From contig NC_088322.1 of NCBI RefSeq assembly GCF_910592395.1, forward strand, positions 11,341,431 to 11,405,430: 64,000 nt of DNA, read 5' to 3'. Of the stretch, positions 12,901-23,070 are shown piece after piece. This DNA comes from Lineus longissimus (Eukaryota > Nemertea > Pilidiophora > Heteronemertea > Lineidae). The translations under genes were made by a program, and so were the position numbers. Positions within the stretch are counted from its first letter, which is position 1. The number at the start of each line of letters is the position of its first letter. A model generated the notes under the pieces. That model was not told the origin of the DNA. It searched no databases and worked only from the letters and a program-made list of their open reading frames with translations.

Positions 12901-14402
12901 TCCACCTGGGGTCATTTTCCAGAAAGTGGAAAAAAATTCCGGTTTTGACACACTTTTTTTTTCTCCCGACCATAAAATAAGGAGGAAAGAAAAAATATTT
13001 TTCCTGACATCCAATTTCAATCAATTTTTTTTTGGTCCCCTTGTATGATCTGAGTCAAAAATTGATAAAAAATAAGCATGTTTTTATTTTACTTACCTCG
13101 CCCCACATAGATTTTGAGCCTGATAGAATTTTTTTAAAGTTCCGATCCTAATAGGTTTTGAGATTGAAGAAAAATCTTTTTTTTATTCGTACCCCACCCA
13201 CATCATGATTGGGGATTGTAAACCCATTCTTGGAGTGATGCCAGTGAAGATTCCTAGCAAACATACAATAAAACAGCCAAACATTATATATTTGAATACT
13301 TGTAGGTTCTGGCGATGTGCTTCGTGCGTAAAGGCCTGGACTATGTCTTCACGCAGGAGGAGTTGAAATGGCTGGATGACATAATGCCAGAGACTCACAG
13401 GCGCGCCAAGGATGAGGAGGAGAAGAAGAAGAAGGAGAAGGAAGAGGAAGGGGAGGATGGGGTAAGTTGACGAAGTTATGACGAAGTACCATGACCCTCT
13501 AATTTATATATTATCCATGAATGTACCTACATGTAACTGACCCTCTGTATTTTTGTCATCCAGGACACTTCGAGAGCGCTTGAGTTCACCAAGGGCGGGG
13601 AGGTGGAGATCCCTCTCAGTGACGGGCATGTGATGAGCATCCCAGTTGAGAAGATCACATATAAACCAGACACACAGACGATCAACATCTCGGAGGAAAT
13701 GGCAAAGACAGCAGTTTGGCGCCAGCTGGCAAGTAATGCCGAGAAGGAACATATCGGCACTAAGAAGCCTAAGAAAAGGTGAGAGTTTTGATAGTAAACA
13801 GAGTGTGCTCGTGGCCTGACCATAAGTGAACGGGTATGACCAAATAGGGGGTCACCTGTAACTTATACTCCTGTATTGCAAGGCATGCACCACTTGGAAC
13901 TCCCCTAACAGGAATACGATTTTTCCCGTCTGGAGTTGGCCCTTAAAGCACCTCGATGATCTAGTGTGTGATGTGAACACCGCCACAGAAGTAAGAACAT
14001 ATTGTAATGCTATGTAAGTTTGAATGTCTTGATGTATTACTAGGGGAACCATTTCAGTGTTCTACGTATATTTTTTCTCGATTTAACTCACACCGACCAG
14101 GACCTCCTGGCCGGCAGGCTTATGATAACTGGCCGATTCTATACCTCTGACTAAAATTGCGGTATCCTTTAAGGCACCATCGACACCATAGGCCATCCAA
14201 GAAAACTACCCCGCCTATCATAGAAACAATCGAGGAGAAACGCCTCTCGCTTGAAGAAGACGATGCAGGAATCATCCTCAACTTGTCGCCAAAGAAAACG
14301 AAAGAGAAAGGCAAAGATGAGGAGATGCAACAGCTAATGCCTGAGATCATCGTTGAACCTCCGTCTGGCTCAAGCAGCCCGACAAGGGACAGTCCAGTAT
14401 AA
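919..14402 (+). CDS. SLC4-family electroneutral-type Na+/HCO3- cotransporter (SLC4A7/8/10-like), 3' part
   Basis: Plasma-membrane bicarbonate transporter used in pH regulation. Eighteen exons were read: 919-1076, 1717-1767, 2028-2084, 2403-2459, 4468-4521, 6184-6324, 8338-8730, 9020-9120, 9420-9594, 9773-9906, 10097-10655, 10897-11010, 11459-11620, 12006-12326, 12548-12724, 13306-13461, 13564-13778 and 14174-14402. They join in frame to about 1083 residues and stop at TAA 14400. Family landmarks are [86 protein letters not shown] and [18 protein letters not shown]. The third extracellular loop (exon 10097-10655) keeps four cysteines and has four N-glycosylation sequons in a Thr/Pro-rich stretch. 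The C-terminus is Lys/Glu-rich and ends DSPV, a possible class I PDZ ligand. The 5' exons for the cytosolic core are missing from the window. Which of SLC4A7, A8 or A10 is closest cannot be told; one invertebrate gene probably represents all three. Confidence 0.97.
4317..4428. mobile_element. Mariner/pogo-type MITE with GAACCTC inverted ends
   Basis: The left end reads AAGTAGAACCTCTTTATGAT and the right end, read backwards, ACAGTGGAACCTCCCTCAG, with TA next to each end. Copies of GGACAC or GTGTCC and of TAGAGAGG recur inside. The (CA)GTAGAACCTC ends and TA flanks fit non-autonomous mariner/pogo elements. About 110 bp, inside the SLC4 intron. Related partial copies are seen near 28790 and 62705. 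Confidence 0.6.
5516..5953 (-). CDS. Possible antisense single-exon ORF inside an SLC4 intron (unsupported)
   Basis: An ATG-started frame of 145 codons on the opposite strand in the intron between exons 4468-4521 and 6184-6324. It has one hydrophobic stretch of about 20 residues near residues 39-60 ([20 protein letters not shown]) between basic segments. I do not recognise it. No splice signal, promoter or poly(A) signal supports it and it may be a chance frame; it is listed because it is the longest ATG frame in this intron. Confidence 0.15.
   Translation of the reverse strand: MPVHTVQPFKAERMDRLRVLFRGGVMKMGPVVISRVAPGVLTVSGTILLLRIFLPILVWMCCVIQGSTGGPKNKKVAGFAFEGGRGEDVRARHAKKTYFIKNIILCRMSILGLEAIQLKVQIQKELRCLPNTHADVDIFNANPNR
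6490..6518. repeat. TACATGTA-centred palindrome
   Basis: ACATCTACATGTACATGTAG with its continuation forms a near-perfect dyad centred on CATGTACATG. TACATGTA is frequent across the window, so this is one dense example and not necessarily a regulatory site. Confidence 0.5.
11808..12000 (+). mobile_element. 5'-truncated LINE 3' end (CR1/L2-like) abutting an SLC4 splice acceptor
   Basis: An open stretch translates as [20 protein letters not shown] then [10 protein letters not shown] and a stop. This resembles the last residues of many LINE reverse transcriptase ORFs (LWNSLP...F...LKTHLF). After the stop comes a short AT-rich 3'UTR and a tail of tandem CAATT pentamers, the kind of short-repeat tail seen on CR1/L2-type LINEs. 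The tail ends five to ten bases before the acceptor of exon 12006-12326, so the element now supplies part of that exon's upstream sequence. Confidence 0.75.
12870..13205 (-). mobile_element. MITE family 1 copy, partly degraded, in an SLC4 intron
   Basis: This reads in the opposite direction to the copies at 16264 and 18500. It keeps one end (GGCCACATTTTTTTATTTGT), the Lys/Phe-like homopolymer blocks, TTTTGACACAC, GGTCCCCTTGTA and the CCCACATAGATTTTGAG sub-repeats, but the second terminal repeat is lost near 13205. Confidence 0.75.
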
Positions 14403-16260
14403 TGGTCACTCTCTCTAGTGGAGAAAAATTGTATATAGTGTTAATTCTGTAATGCCCACTTAGTGACGCTCTGTGGATTGTGTGATTGTGCTTTGACTTG
14501 ATTCGGCGGACTACTCCCAGGGGCTTTTTAGCGCTGCCATGCTGCTATTGAGGCTAGGTGATATCTGGTCCGTCTGTGGCCATGGAGTGGATATTTAAGT
14601 TGGTTGTGATGATAACGTGATAGAAGATGTCTTGAATTTGGAAAAATCTAATTTTACCATATTTCAAGTCTAACTGATTATTTTGCATATTTGTCCTAAG
14701 TGAGAGGAACTTTAGTGGTTAATCGATCAGATTTTTTTTTTGTCAGAAATATCGCGTGTTTATTTGATTACCGGTATCAAGAAGTAATGCTGGTATAAAA
14801 TGAGGACTTGTTGCCATCTATCTAATGCCTGGCAAGGTGGAATGTGGCCTGCAATAAGTCCCTGGGTTACTTATGCATATATTTTCTGTGGAAAGTTGTG
14901 TGCATTAAAAAGTAAGACTGTACATATATTTCTACTTAAGTTTTGCCATGGTCAATCAATGTAGGTTAATGTTGTGAAAATGCATTAAAATCAAAATTTA
15001 GAAAATTAGACAAGAAAAAAACTACAAAAATTTCTAATCTGTGGTGTGAAAAAAAAATGTTTAAAGTCGTTTGTGCTATTTTATTAGCACTGTATATATC
15101 TAGTAGGTTCAGGGATACACAAATAGTCAAGTTGCATTTTTACACTTCACCCTGTAGCTCATTAGTTTATTTTTAGTGCCAATTGAGTGTAAGCTCTGAT
15201 AGACTCGATTTGAACTCGTTGCCATTTGTTGCCTTCTGACATGAGTTGATCTCAAGCCAGGAGTTAATCAACATCCTTTAAAGGCCAACTCTGTTCCTGC
15301 GCAGTGTCTTTTCCCATCTCTTCACTATATCTAGTGCACAACTCTTACACCAGGAGACACCAATAGTCAAAAGCGACGATAATGCATTTTGGTATGGTGT
15401 GTATGGAGTTGATATAGTGCATTTTGTGCATCTGTTTCCAAACAGTGCATGTTAATATAAGGCATGTATTAACTTTGATTTTCATCGGCGAAAAAACTAT
15501 GACGTTTACTGTATTATTCTTCTGACAACTGCAATAATATAATATTTTCGGCAACAAGGACCAAGGAAAGTAACAAAGCTGGCCTTTAATGGGGATTATC
15601 ATATATCCCCCCCCCCACCCCCCAAAAAAACAAGTTGACCCATTTTGAGGGAAACCCCAAAAACAGCCAGTTGTACCATTTCTGGCTGCCAAGTTACTGG
15701 AAGGAAATGCAAAAAAACCACGACAACCAGTCTTAGTCTCATAACTAGTTCCTTCCTATTGGGCTGCAACTTGTTTTTTTGCTTTGAATTGGTCAGATTT
15801 TGTTTTTGTTCATCGAAGTGTTATTCTCGAGGTGTACAAAGGGTTTTTGAAGTAATTTGTATTTGTAAAAATATTTGCGTATGCGGTATTTTATTTAATG
15901 ATGCCATGCATGTCGTGATTTCATTTAATAGCAAATTCATGTGATTCTGTTAGCTGTGAGTGAATCGTGTCCACTTCGCTAAAGTCACAATATCATGGTT
16001 TGACTCTGGGCTGTTTGTGATTTCATCAGGGTTACCTTTAGACGTGTAACAGGAGTTCTTAATCAGTAAATGCAGTGGTGGCAGTTAATTGTTCGTGTAA
16101 ATATCTAGATTGAAAGGATAATGTGAGGTGTGATAGCATTTATTTGTTAATATTTTATGCATATAACTTGTATAGAATGATGATTTTGAAGATGTTTTTT
16201 GCTGATCATGTTTATATGGGTTAGATGTAATTCTTAAAACTGTCACTCATGTGCTGTATA
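14403..16260. other. 3'UTR of the SLC4 gene followed by non-coding sequence
   Basis: AT-rich sequence after the TAA stop. No canonical AATAAA was found in the first several hundred bases, so the transcript end is not placed. A poly-C run lies near 15608-15622. Nothing protein-like was seen. Confidence 0.5.
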
Positions 16261-16263
16261 TTA

Positions 16264-16653
16264 GGCCACACATTTTAGATTTGTTGGATTACGAATCTTT
16301 AGAGTCAAAACCTATGTGGGTGGGGTGGAAATTTTAAGAAATTTAAAATAATAGTTTTCCTTGTGGGGTGAGAATTTAAAAAATGCCATCAGACTCAAAA
16401 TCTATGTGGGACTAGGTAAGTAAAATAAAAACATGCTTATTTTTTATCAATTTTTGTTTAAGATCGTACAAGGGGACCAAAAAAAAAAAAATTGGTTGAA
16501 ATTGGATGTCAGGAAAAATATTTTTTCTTTCCTCCTTATATTATGGTCGGGAGAAAAAAAAAGTGTGTCGAAAACGGTCATCATGACTTTTTTTCCACTT
16601 TCCGGAAAATGACCCCAGGTGGATTCGTAATCCAACAAATAAAAAAATGTGGC
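16264..16653 (+). mobile_element. MITE family 1, full-length copy with TTA target duplication (PIF/Harbinger-like)
   Basis: A 390-bp element flanked by TTA on both sides (16261-16263 and 16654-16656). Its ends are inverted repeats of about 36 bp: left GGCCACACATTTTAGATTTG continuing TTGGATTACGAATC, and right, read backwards, the same pattern GCCACATTTTTTTATTTGTTGGATTACGAATCC. A 3-bp TTA duplication with GGCC-type ends fits PIF/Harbinger. It has no transposase ORF and is therefore non-autonomous. Inside are three tandem motifs of the type ATCTATGTGGG and a conserved GGACCCCTTGTA-like block. Confidence 0.8.
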
Positions 16654-16656
16654 TTA

Positions 16657-18094
16657 AGCGAAGAATTCGATGATTCACAGTGGCTTTTCATGGCTACTAA
16701 TTTCGTCCCCTGTCAGTGACTCGGCCCCAGACCCAGCAAATACCAGATGCGGGAGCAAAAGTTTTAAAGAAGAATGGTAAATGTGATGAATTCTCTTCCA
16801 GTCTTCTCCTACAGAAACCTTGTAGTATGAAGCAACTTGTGGTAGTGGGTGTTGTATGCTCAATTCTTAAAAATGTGATACACTTTAGGTACCCAGTATA
16901 GACTAAATCGGATCCTCCTTCCTACACCTCAGCTAGTAGAATGAACTTGCCTGCTGAGTTCATTATTCGAGACATTTAGATTTTTAGGCGATCAAGCAGC
17001 GTTCATACAGAAAACCTTCATTCATTATGACTCATCTTCGTTTTATCTTATCTCTTATGTCTCATTCAGAATTCATCTTTTCGTGTGGTAAATAGGAGAG
17101 TTTTGTTTTTTATGCGTGACATTGAAATATACTTGTCCATTGTGCTGTTGTATCATTAGACAACTTATCGGTGCTCCTGGGGAATGTACCGGTATTATAA
17201 AACATGTCTTTTGCTAGTCTACCTTGATACACCCTTGAGAATCAGTTCCCGACTGAGAATCTTATCTCAAAGCAGGCCATCCAACTTACCGAGCAGCCTG
17301 CCCGGAATAGTACCGAGGAAAATGTGTGCGTCGGGAAAAAAAAGAAAATTGTGTGCTCATAGGTAAACTTACTAAAAGAAGCTGTATCTATTTGGTAAGT
17401 GGGTCAATATGACATAATATGCAGTAAATTTTGAGGTAAATTGACATCCGGGTACTCCCACAAATAAATTCATGTATGCTTCGCAATTTATTTGCTCCTC
17501 ACAGGACAAACCTTTGGTGCATTTTCTCAGGACAGGCCAGCTCAGCAACTTGAAAAGTCTGCCTGATTCCTGACAAGATGAGGAATTGATTCTCCAGTGT
17601 TCCTTTAATAGCAAGTTACCAGTACTTGCCTAATCCTTTAGGCTCATCAGTAAGTCTGAAGTAGAGAAAGGAATGGAGCACTGTAAAAAGATTTTCAGCC
17701 AACTTTGCGTTGTGAGCAAAGCAAGAAGTATGCAAGCAAACCATGTAACAAACACAACAACAACAAAATTGTGTAACGTTAGGATTACTATGCAGCCCTG
17801 TCACACGAGAAACAGCTCTGACACGAATCTAACCCAGTTAACATGGGAGGCACTGATGTTATGCAGTCACACCTCTTGGACATGTTCTGTATCAGGTTTC
17901 AGGCACTATAGCTAGCTTTAGGGCTTGGGGAAAAAGGCTCTTTGGGGAGGCAGGTCAAGATGACACTTTTTGAAATTTTTCGGCCAAAATCATGGTAAAA
18001 AAAGTACAATTTGGTGAGGAGAGTTGATGGTTGTTGGCATGTGCACCTGTTTTCTCTGCCAATTCATTGATTTGTATGTGATTTATTGATTAAA
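16657..18094. other. Non-coding stretch, nothing recognised
   Basis: No exon-like frame with splice signals, RNA gene or array was seen between the MITE and the inverted repeat at 18095. Confidence 0.4.
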
Positions 18095-18303
18095 CTATAC
18101 TCCCATTTCTCAAAAAATGGCACTCCAAATGTTAGATTTCACTTGAACTTCAAAGGCCAAAGTATCTAGAAACACTTACTTTGCCAGAATTGACCAAAGC
18201 TTGACCAAGAATGTGCCATTTGAAGCCAAATACTGACAAATTTTCCAAGCCATTTAAGGCTTGTTTTGCATGCAGTGCCATTTTTTCATGAGACAGAGTA
18301 TAG
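18095..18303. mobile_element. Candidate short inverted-repeat element
   Basis: The ends are inverted: CTATACTCCCATTTCTCAAA plus AAATGGCACT on the left, and, read backwards from the right, CTATACTCTGTCTCATGAAA plus AAATGGCACT. About 30 bp of terminal repeat closes a 209-bp segment. No clear target duplication was found, so the assignment to a transposon is tentative. Confidence 0.45.
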
Positions 18304-18499
18304 CATGTCGAATGTATGTGTCCCACCGCTAACCATGCAAATAGGAGCTTTGTGCATCTGATATTCTTGAGCTACCTCAGATAAAAAAAACACCATTATG
18401 TATGAAACAGCAAAGCTACCAAAGTCTTGGGTCAGCTGCAGTGTGTCTCGTGGTAAGACATTTTTGATTGAAATTAGTTCTTGCGAGACTAAAACCTTA

Positions 18500-18906
18500 G
18501 GTCACACTTTTTTTAAGTCGGATTACGAAACTTCAGATCCAAAACCTATGTGGGTGGGGCGGGAATTTAAAAAAAACAAACAAATATATTTTCTTCAATC
18601 TCAAAACCTATGTGGGGCTAGAATAGAAAATAATTCCATCAGACTCAAAATCTATGTGGGGCGGGGGAAATAAAAATATATCGATATATCAATTTTAGAC
18701 TCAAATCATACAAGGGGAACCCAAAAAATAAAAATTGGTTAAAATAGGTCATGGGAAATATATTTTTCATTTTTCGCCCTATTTTATGGTCAGGGAGAAA
18801 AAAAAGTGTGTCAAAAACGGTCGTCGGGACTTTAATTTTTTTTCCACTTTCCGGAAAATGACCCCAGATGGGAATTCGTAATCCAACAAATAAAAAAAAT
18901 GTGGCC
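18500..18906 (+). mobile_element. MITE family 1, full-length copy with TTA target duplication
   Basis: A 407-bp copy flanked by TTA at 18497-18499 and 18907-18909. Ends are GGTCACACTTTTTTTAAGTC and, at the right, AAAATGTGGCC. It shows the internal sub-repeat clearly: three tandem units beginning AAAACCTATGTGGG or AAAATCTATGTGGG, each followed by a GGG-rich block and an A-rich block. It also carries the diagnostic core GTGTGTCAAAAACGGTCGTC and CCACTTTCCGGAAAATGACC. Confidence 0.85.
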
Positions 18907-18909
18907 TTA

Positions 18910-20342
18910 CTGGTGTGTGCTTTCTAATGTTATCAAGACAGAAGCGCTACAGTGAAATGACCCATGTTGCATACCTATGTTATTGGTGAAGAATTTGAGG
19001 AACAATATGTCAATCACTTCTTTAGAGGCAATACAATGTTTAAGCAAATAAGGAATCCACAGCATTGCTCAATGAATTTTATTTTTTGAATTTGGTAGCT
19101 TTTGTGGGTATCTGTCCTCAGGGTTTTAGAAATCAGATTTCTTTCAAAATTTTGATCAAAATCATCACCATGTAATAAAAGCGGAATGTTTATAATGAAT
19201 TTACATGTATTATTGGCTTGCTTCAAAGATGTTTACCATTTTTGAGTTATGGTAATGTAATGCCAACGTTAGTGACAAAAGTTGTTCTAAAACTTTTTCT
19301 GAACAGCCGGGCTCTGATGTTTCAATCGTTGATTACATAGTACTTAGCTCCTCGGACACAATGTCATCACAGGTTGCATTTCTTTTAATTATTTGTTGAT
19401 CTGTTAATAATATGAGGTTGTAATTAAATGTTTGTACATACGTTAGTGCCATAGCCTCTAGAAATTCAAGTTTGGCATCCAGTGAAAAGCTCGATTTGGT
19501 GTAAGGTTACATTGTATAAGGTTTATATATGAGAGTGGCCAATTTTTTGGAAAAATGCCTCCTTTATCTTAGACCCAAATGTACTGAAACAACTTCAGGG
19601 CCCAAGCTAAATTGTAAACTAGTTCATTTTAACCTAAACCTACTTGAAAATGCATTAGCCAAAAGAGAAGTGAAGAGTTGAATTTGAGTGTCCATATTTT
19701 GCTGAAAGGGTAGCTAAGCTAGCGCGGGCCCTGAAACTGTATATGTAGCACCATGTGATCACAAGGCTATATCGTTGCTATCCTATAATGTGGTTTACAG
19801 ATAGTGTCAATCATGGCCAGGTGAATCAGTACCAGTGGGAATGTTTCTATTGTAAATTCTATTGTGTGTTTTGAAGTGCTAAAGCGAAAAACCATACCAG
19901 GCCATGTTGTTATCGGGATGGTATGTGTACATGCGTGGTGGTTAAACTATACCAGCCCAGTAACTTTTGATCTCATAACTTAGGTAATATCTTTGGGGTG
20001 ATGCGACTCCTGGTGAATACTTTGACTACTGTGAATACTACATGTATAACCCCAAAATGATCATGCTCAATAGCTGTTTTACGTTAGGTTTGGAATCAAA
20101 ATTGTGTGAACAAGACAAAATGTTAAAATTTCATAAGGAAGAAATTATGCTTGAGATGGTTATCAAAAAAACTCATTGTAGTGATACACAACAGTGTTGA
20201 TGAGTTTACACATGACAATAGAGTCTTCAGGTTGAAAAATCTTCATTAAAAAAGGACCTCATGTGATAAGGGTCTTATGTTGTTCTATAACACAGTATGT
20301 CAATATCAAAAATGTAATGTCACTATTCAGGACAGTGTTCAT
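18910..20342. other. Non-coding stretch, nothing firm
   Basis: A short acceptor-flanked open stretch near 19309-19371 (PGSDVSIVDYIVLSSSDTMS) was noticed, but its donor (GTTGCA) is poor and no partner exon was found. The rest shows no feature. Confidence 0.35.
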
Positions 20343-20526
20343 TTATGATCTGAGCATTGTTTATGATCTGAGCTTTGTTTATGATCTGAGCATTGTTTAT
20401 GATCTGAGCATTGTTTATGATCTGAGCATTGTTTATGATCTGAGCATTGTTTATGATCTGAGCACTGTTTATGATCTGAGCTTTGTTTATGATCTGAGCA
20501 GTGTTTATGATCTAAGCATTGTTTTA
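20343..20526 (+). repeat. 18-bp minisatellite, ten copies
   Basis: Ten head-to-tail copies of TTATGATCTGAGCATTGT with one or two substitutions per unit. As the period is six codons the frame stays open and would give YDLSIV repeats, but the array is not linked to any recognised exon and is best read as a minisatellite. Confidence 0.95.
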
Positions 20527-20529
20527 TGA

Positions 20530-21640
20530 TTCATAGCGTTAATTACACTGTTATGTCGGTATTCATTTATGAGAACTATGCACATTTGAGAGGGACTTAC
20601 CTGTGCAAAAAATCCAGCATTTTGGGCGCATTGCGCATGTATTCAGTGCACCAATACTCGATTGAGGACAAGGACCTGAAAGAAGAAGATTCCACTTATA
20701 AAGAACACTGTAGCAAATTTTCAATACACTTTACGAACAGTTTAGCATTTCGTTTTTCAATGATGCTTGTTAAGTATTGATGTCACTTCATTCACTTTTA
20801 ATAGTAATGAGCATGTAGTAGACACAGCTCGGCCATGGTGATTAAGTAGAAACTGGGCAGACACGGCCTAAAAACAGTACAAGAATATCGATAATAAATA
20901 TGTTATAGATATTTGTGACTTTTTCCTGTGACATTACTGGTGCCATGACGTCATGATGTGGCGAAGGACTAAATAAAGGTGTTAACTGTTAGTAAAGCAT
21001 GGTAATATTTTTCAAAATGTGATTACATTGTATAGCAGTATGTGAGTGTTAAGACTGCTATTAGTGCTAACAGATGTGTAATGTTAGTCTGAAGAACTAC
21101 ATCCAAAAATTAAATGTGTGCAACTGGCATTTAGTCTGTTTCTTATTTCGGAGGTTTTGAATCATTTTCATCTCCCGCTCAACTTGGAAAATAAATTACA
21201 GTCATTCAATGACAGCTTTGATTCAAGTGATCTGATTAACATTTCCACCTTGATAAACTATGTGAACCTACACAGTAGATATCTTTAAATTCTGGAGTGG
21301 ACCTGTGCATAAGGCAGAAATGATTAAGTTGTATTTCAAGTACTGGTGATGGTCTACAACTTGCATAATGACTTCATTATATTCATCGTATGTGCAGGTC
21401 CAAGTTGGAATTGAAAATATCATGGTGAAGATGCACTTGGACTTTCAATATGAAAGAGTTCTTCAGTTGAATTAAATCGAATATATCAATAGATAATTGT
21501 AATTCAACCTCGGAGATAAAGTGGGAGGGTGCACATCCTCTCTACTGTCCACAGCTCCACTGGAACTGCTCTGCCATCAATGTCACAAAACCCCAGCCCT
21601 CGAAAACCCTGTTGTCATTGTGGTTTCAAGGCAGGTTCAG
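20530..21640. other. Non-coding stretch between two arrays
   Basis: AT-rich sequence with no exon-like frame, RNA gene or recognisable element. Confidence 0.4.
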
Positions 21641-22085
21641 TAGATGGGTGGCTCCCAACAACCAACTGGCCTGAAGGTTCCCCTACCCCTGGCCAAGAAC
21701 CAGGCACTACCTCCCAACTGCCGAGCTGGCCTGAAAGTTTCTCCAGCTTGCCAAGAACCAGGCAGGCCCCTCAACTACCAATTTTGGCCTGACAGATCCT
21801 CCACCTCATTGCCAAGATCCAGGCAGGCCTCCCAACTACCGAGCTGGTCTGAGTGTTACACGAGCTTGCCACGAACCAGGCGATCCTCTCAACTGCCGAG
21901 CTGGCCTGAACGTTTCTCCAGCTTCTCGAGAACTAGGCAGGCCTCCCGACTACCAAATAAGCTGGCCTGAAAGTTCTCCCAGCTTGACACGAACCAGGCA
22001 AGGCTCCCAATTGCTGAGCTGGCCTGGAAGTTCCCTCAGCTTGCCTCAAACCATGCTTACCAAGATCTAAAAGCCCTCCCAACTG
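21640..22085 (+). repeat. ~57-bp tandem array, seven to eight degenerate copies
   Basis: The unit contains AACCAGGCAGGCCTCCCAAC followed by TACCGAGCTGGCCTGAAAG and a CTCCAGCTTGCC block. Copies differ by substitutions and small indels. Since the unit is close to 19 codons, two frames are long and open, which produces apparent proteins rich in Pro, Ser and Arg. No splice signals support coding. Confidence 0.85.
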
Positions 22086-22299
22086 CCTTGCTAGTATGCG
22101 CGCTTAAGTTTATTGACGGTCATGGCCTCTATGGAACGATATAGGCCTACCTAAATCATCAAAAATATACAATATGGCCGGACACTTTTTCCAGGGAGAA
22201 ACCACAAGCAGAAAGGGACCTGGCTGCACTGCCGTCTTACCCACACGATGTGAGAGCCGATGTTACTGCATCACCAACATCATCGTATCGCGACTATAC

Positions 22300-23070
22300 T
22301 CCTAGGGAGAGAGGTCACATCCAAATCAGGCCGAACACGCCGAGAAGAGGCATGAAACCATGTAGAGACTTGGCGTATCCAGCAGAGATATGGAACAACC
22401 TGCGTGGAGAGAAGGCACATCAGGAGGAGACATGTTACACCCTGTAGATGCACAACTTGTACAGAAACATGATGCACTGTGTCTGGAGAAAGAGCACATC
22501 CGGTAGAGACATGGCACATCCAGCAGAGACGATACACCATGTCGACAGGAAGTACATCCGAACGAGACATAGTACAACCCTGCAGCGCCATATCACACCC
22601 TGGATAGACATGACACATCCAGTAGAGACATATCACGCCTAGCAGAGATGGCACATCGAACAGAGACATAGTACACTCTGTAGCTACATATCAACACACT
22701 GCATTGACAAGGCACATCGAGTAGAAACATGGAACACCCTGCAGCATATGGCACACCCAGCAATAGTACATTATTAGAAACACGGCACACCCTGTAGAGA
22801 AATGATACATTCAGTAGAGACATGGTCCACCCTGTAGAAACATGGTCACTTTGTTGGGAGAGCGACATCCAGATCAGACAGAGTACGCCTAGTAAAGGGG
22901 CATGGACTTGGTACACTAAGTAGCAACACTGCCATGGTGCGCTACGAAGGGGGAGGGCACATCCAGAAGAGACATGGGGCAGAACCTGACACACCCTGCA
23001 GATCAGAGCAATGCCACACAGTTGGGGACAAGGCGCACCTAGTAGCGAAAAGGAACATCCATTAGAGGGA
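22300..23070 (+). repeat. ~21-bp degenerate tandem array
   Basis: Many variants of AGTAGAGACATGGCACATCC with alternates such as ACACCCTGTAGAGACATAG over about 770 bp. The period is near seven codons, so both strands stay open for over 120 codons and the minus strand appears to encode Cys-rich peptides (repeats such as LLDVPCL). These frames are by-products of the repeat. The array starts about 215 bp after the ~57-bp array. Confidence 0.8.

Noticed and set aside
19309-19371. Possible plus-strand exon PGSDVSIVDYIVLSSSDTMS
   Set aside because: Weak donor (GTTGCA), no partner exon nearby and no recognisable domain.
22280-22994. Long minus-strand frames rich in Cys with LLDVPCL-like repeats
   Set aside because: They arise from the ~21-bp tandem array, whose period keeps several frames open on both strands.
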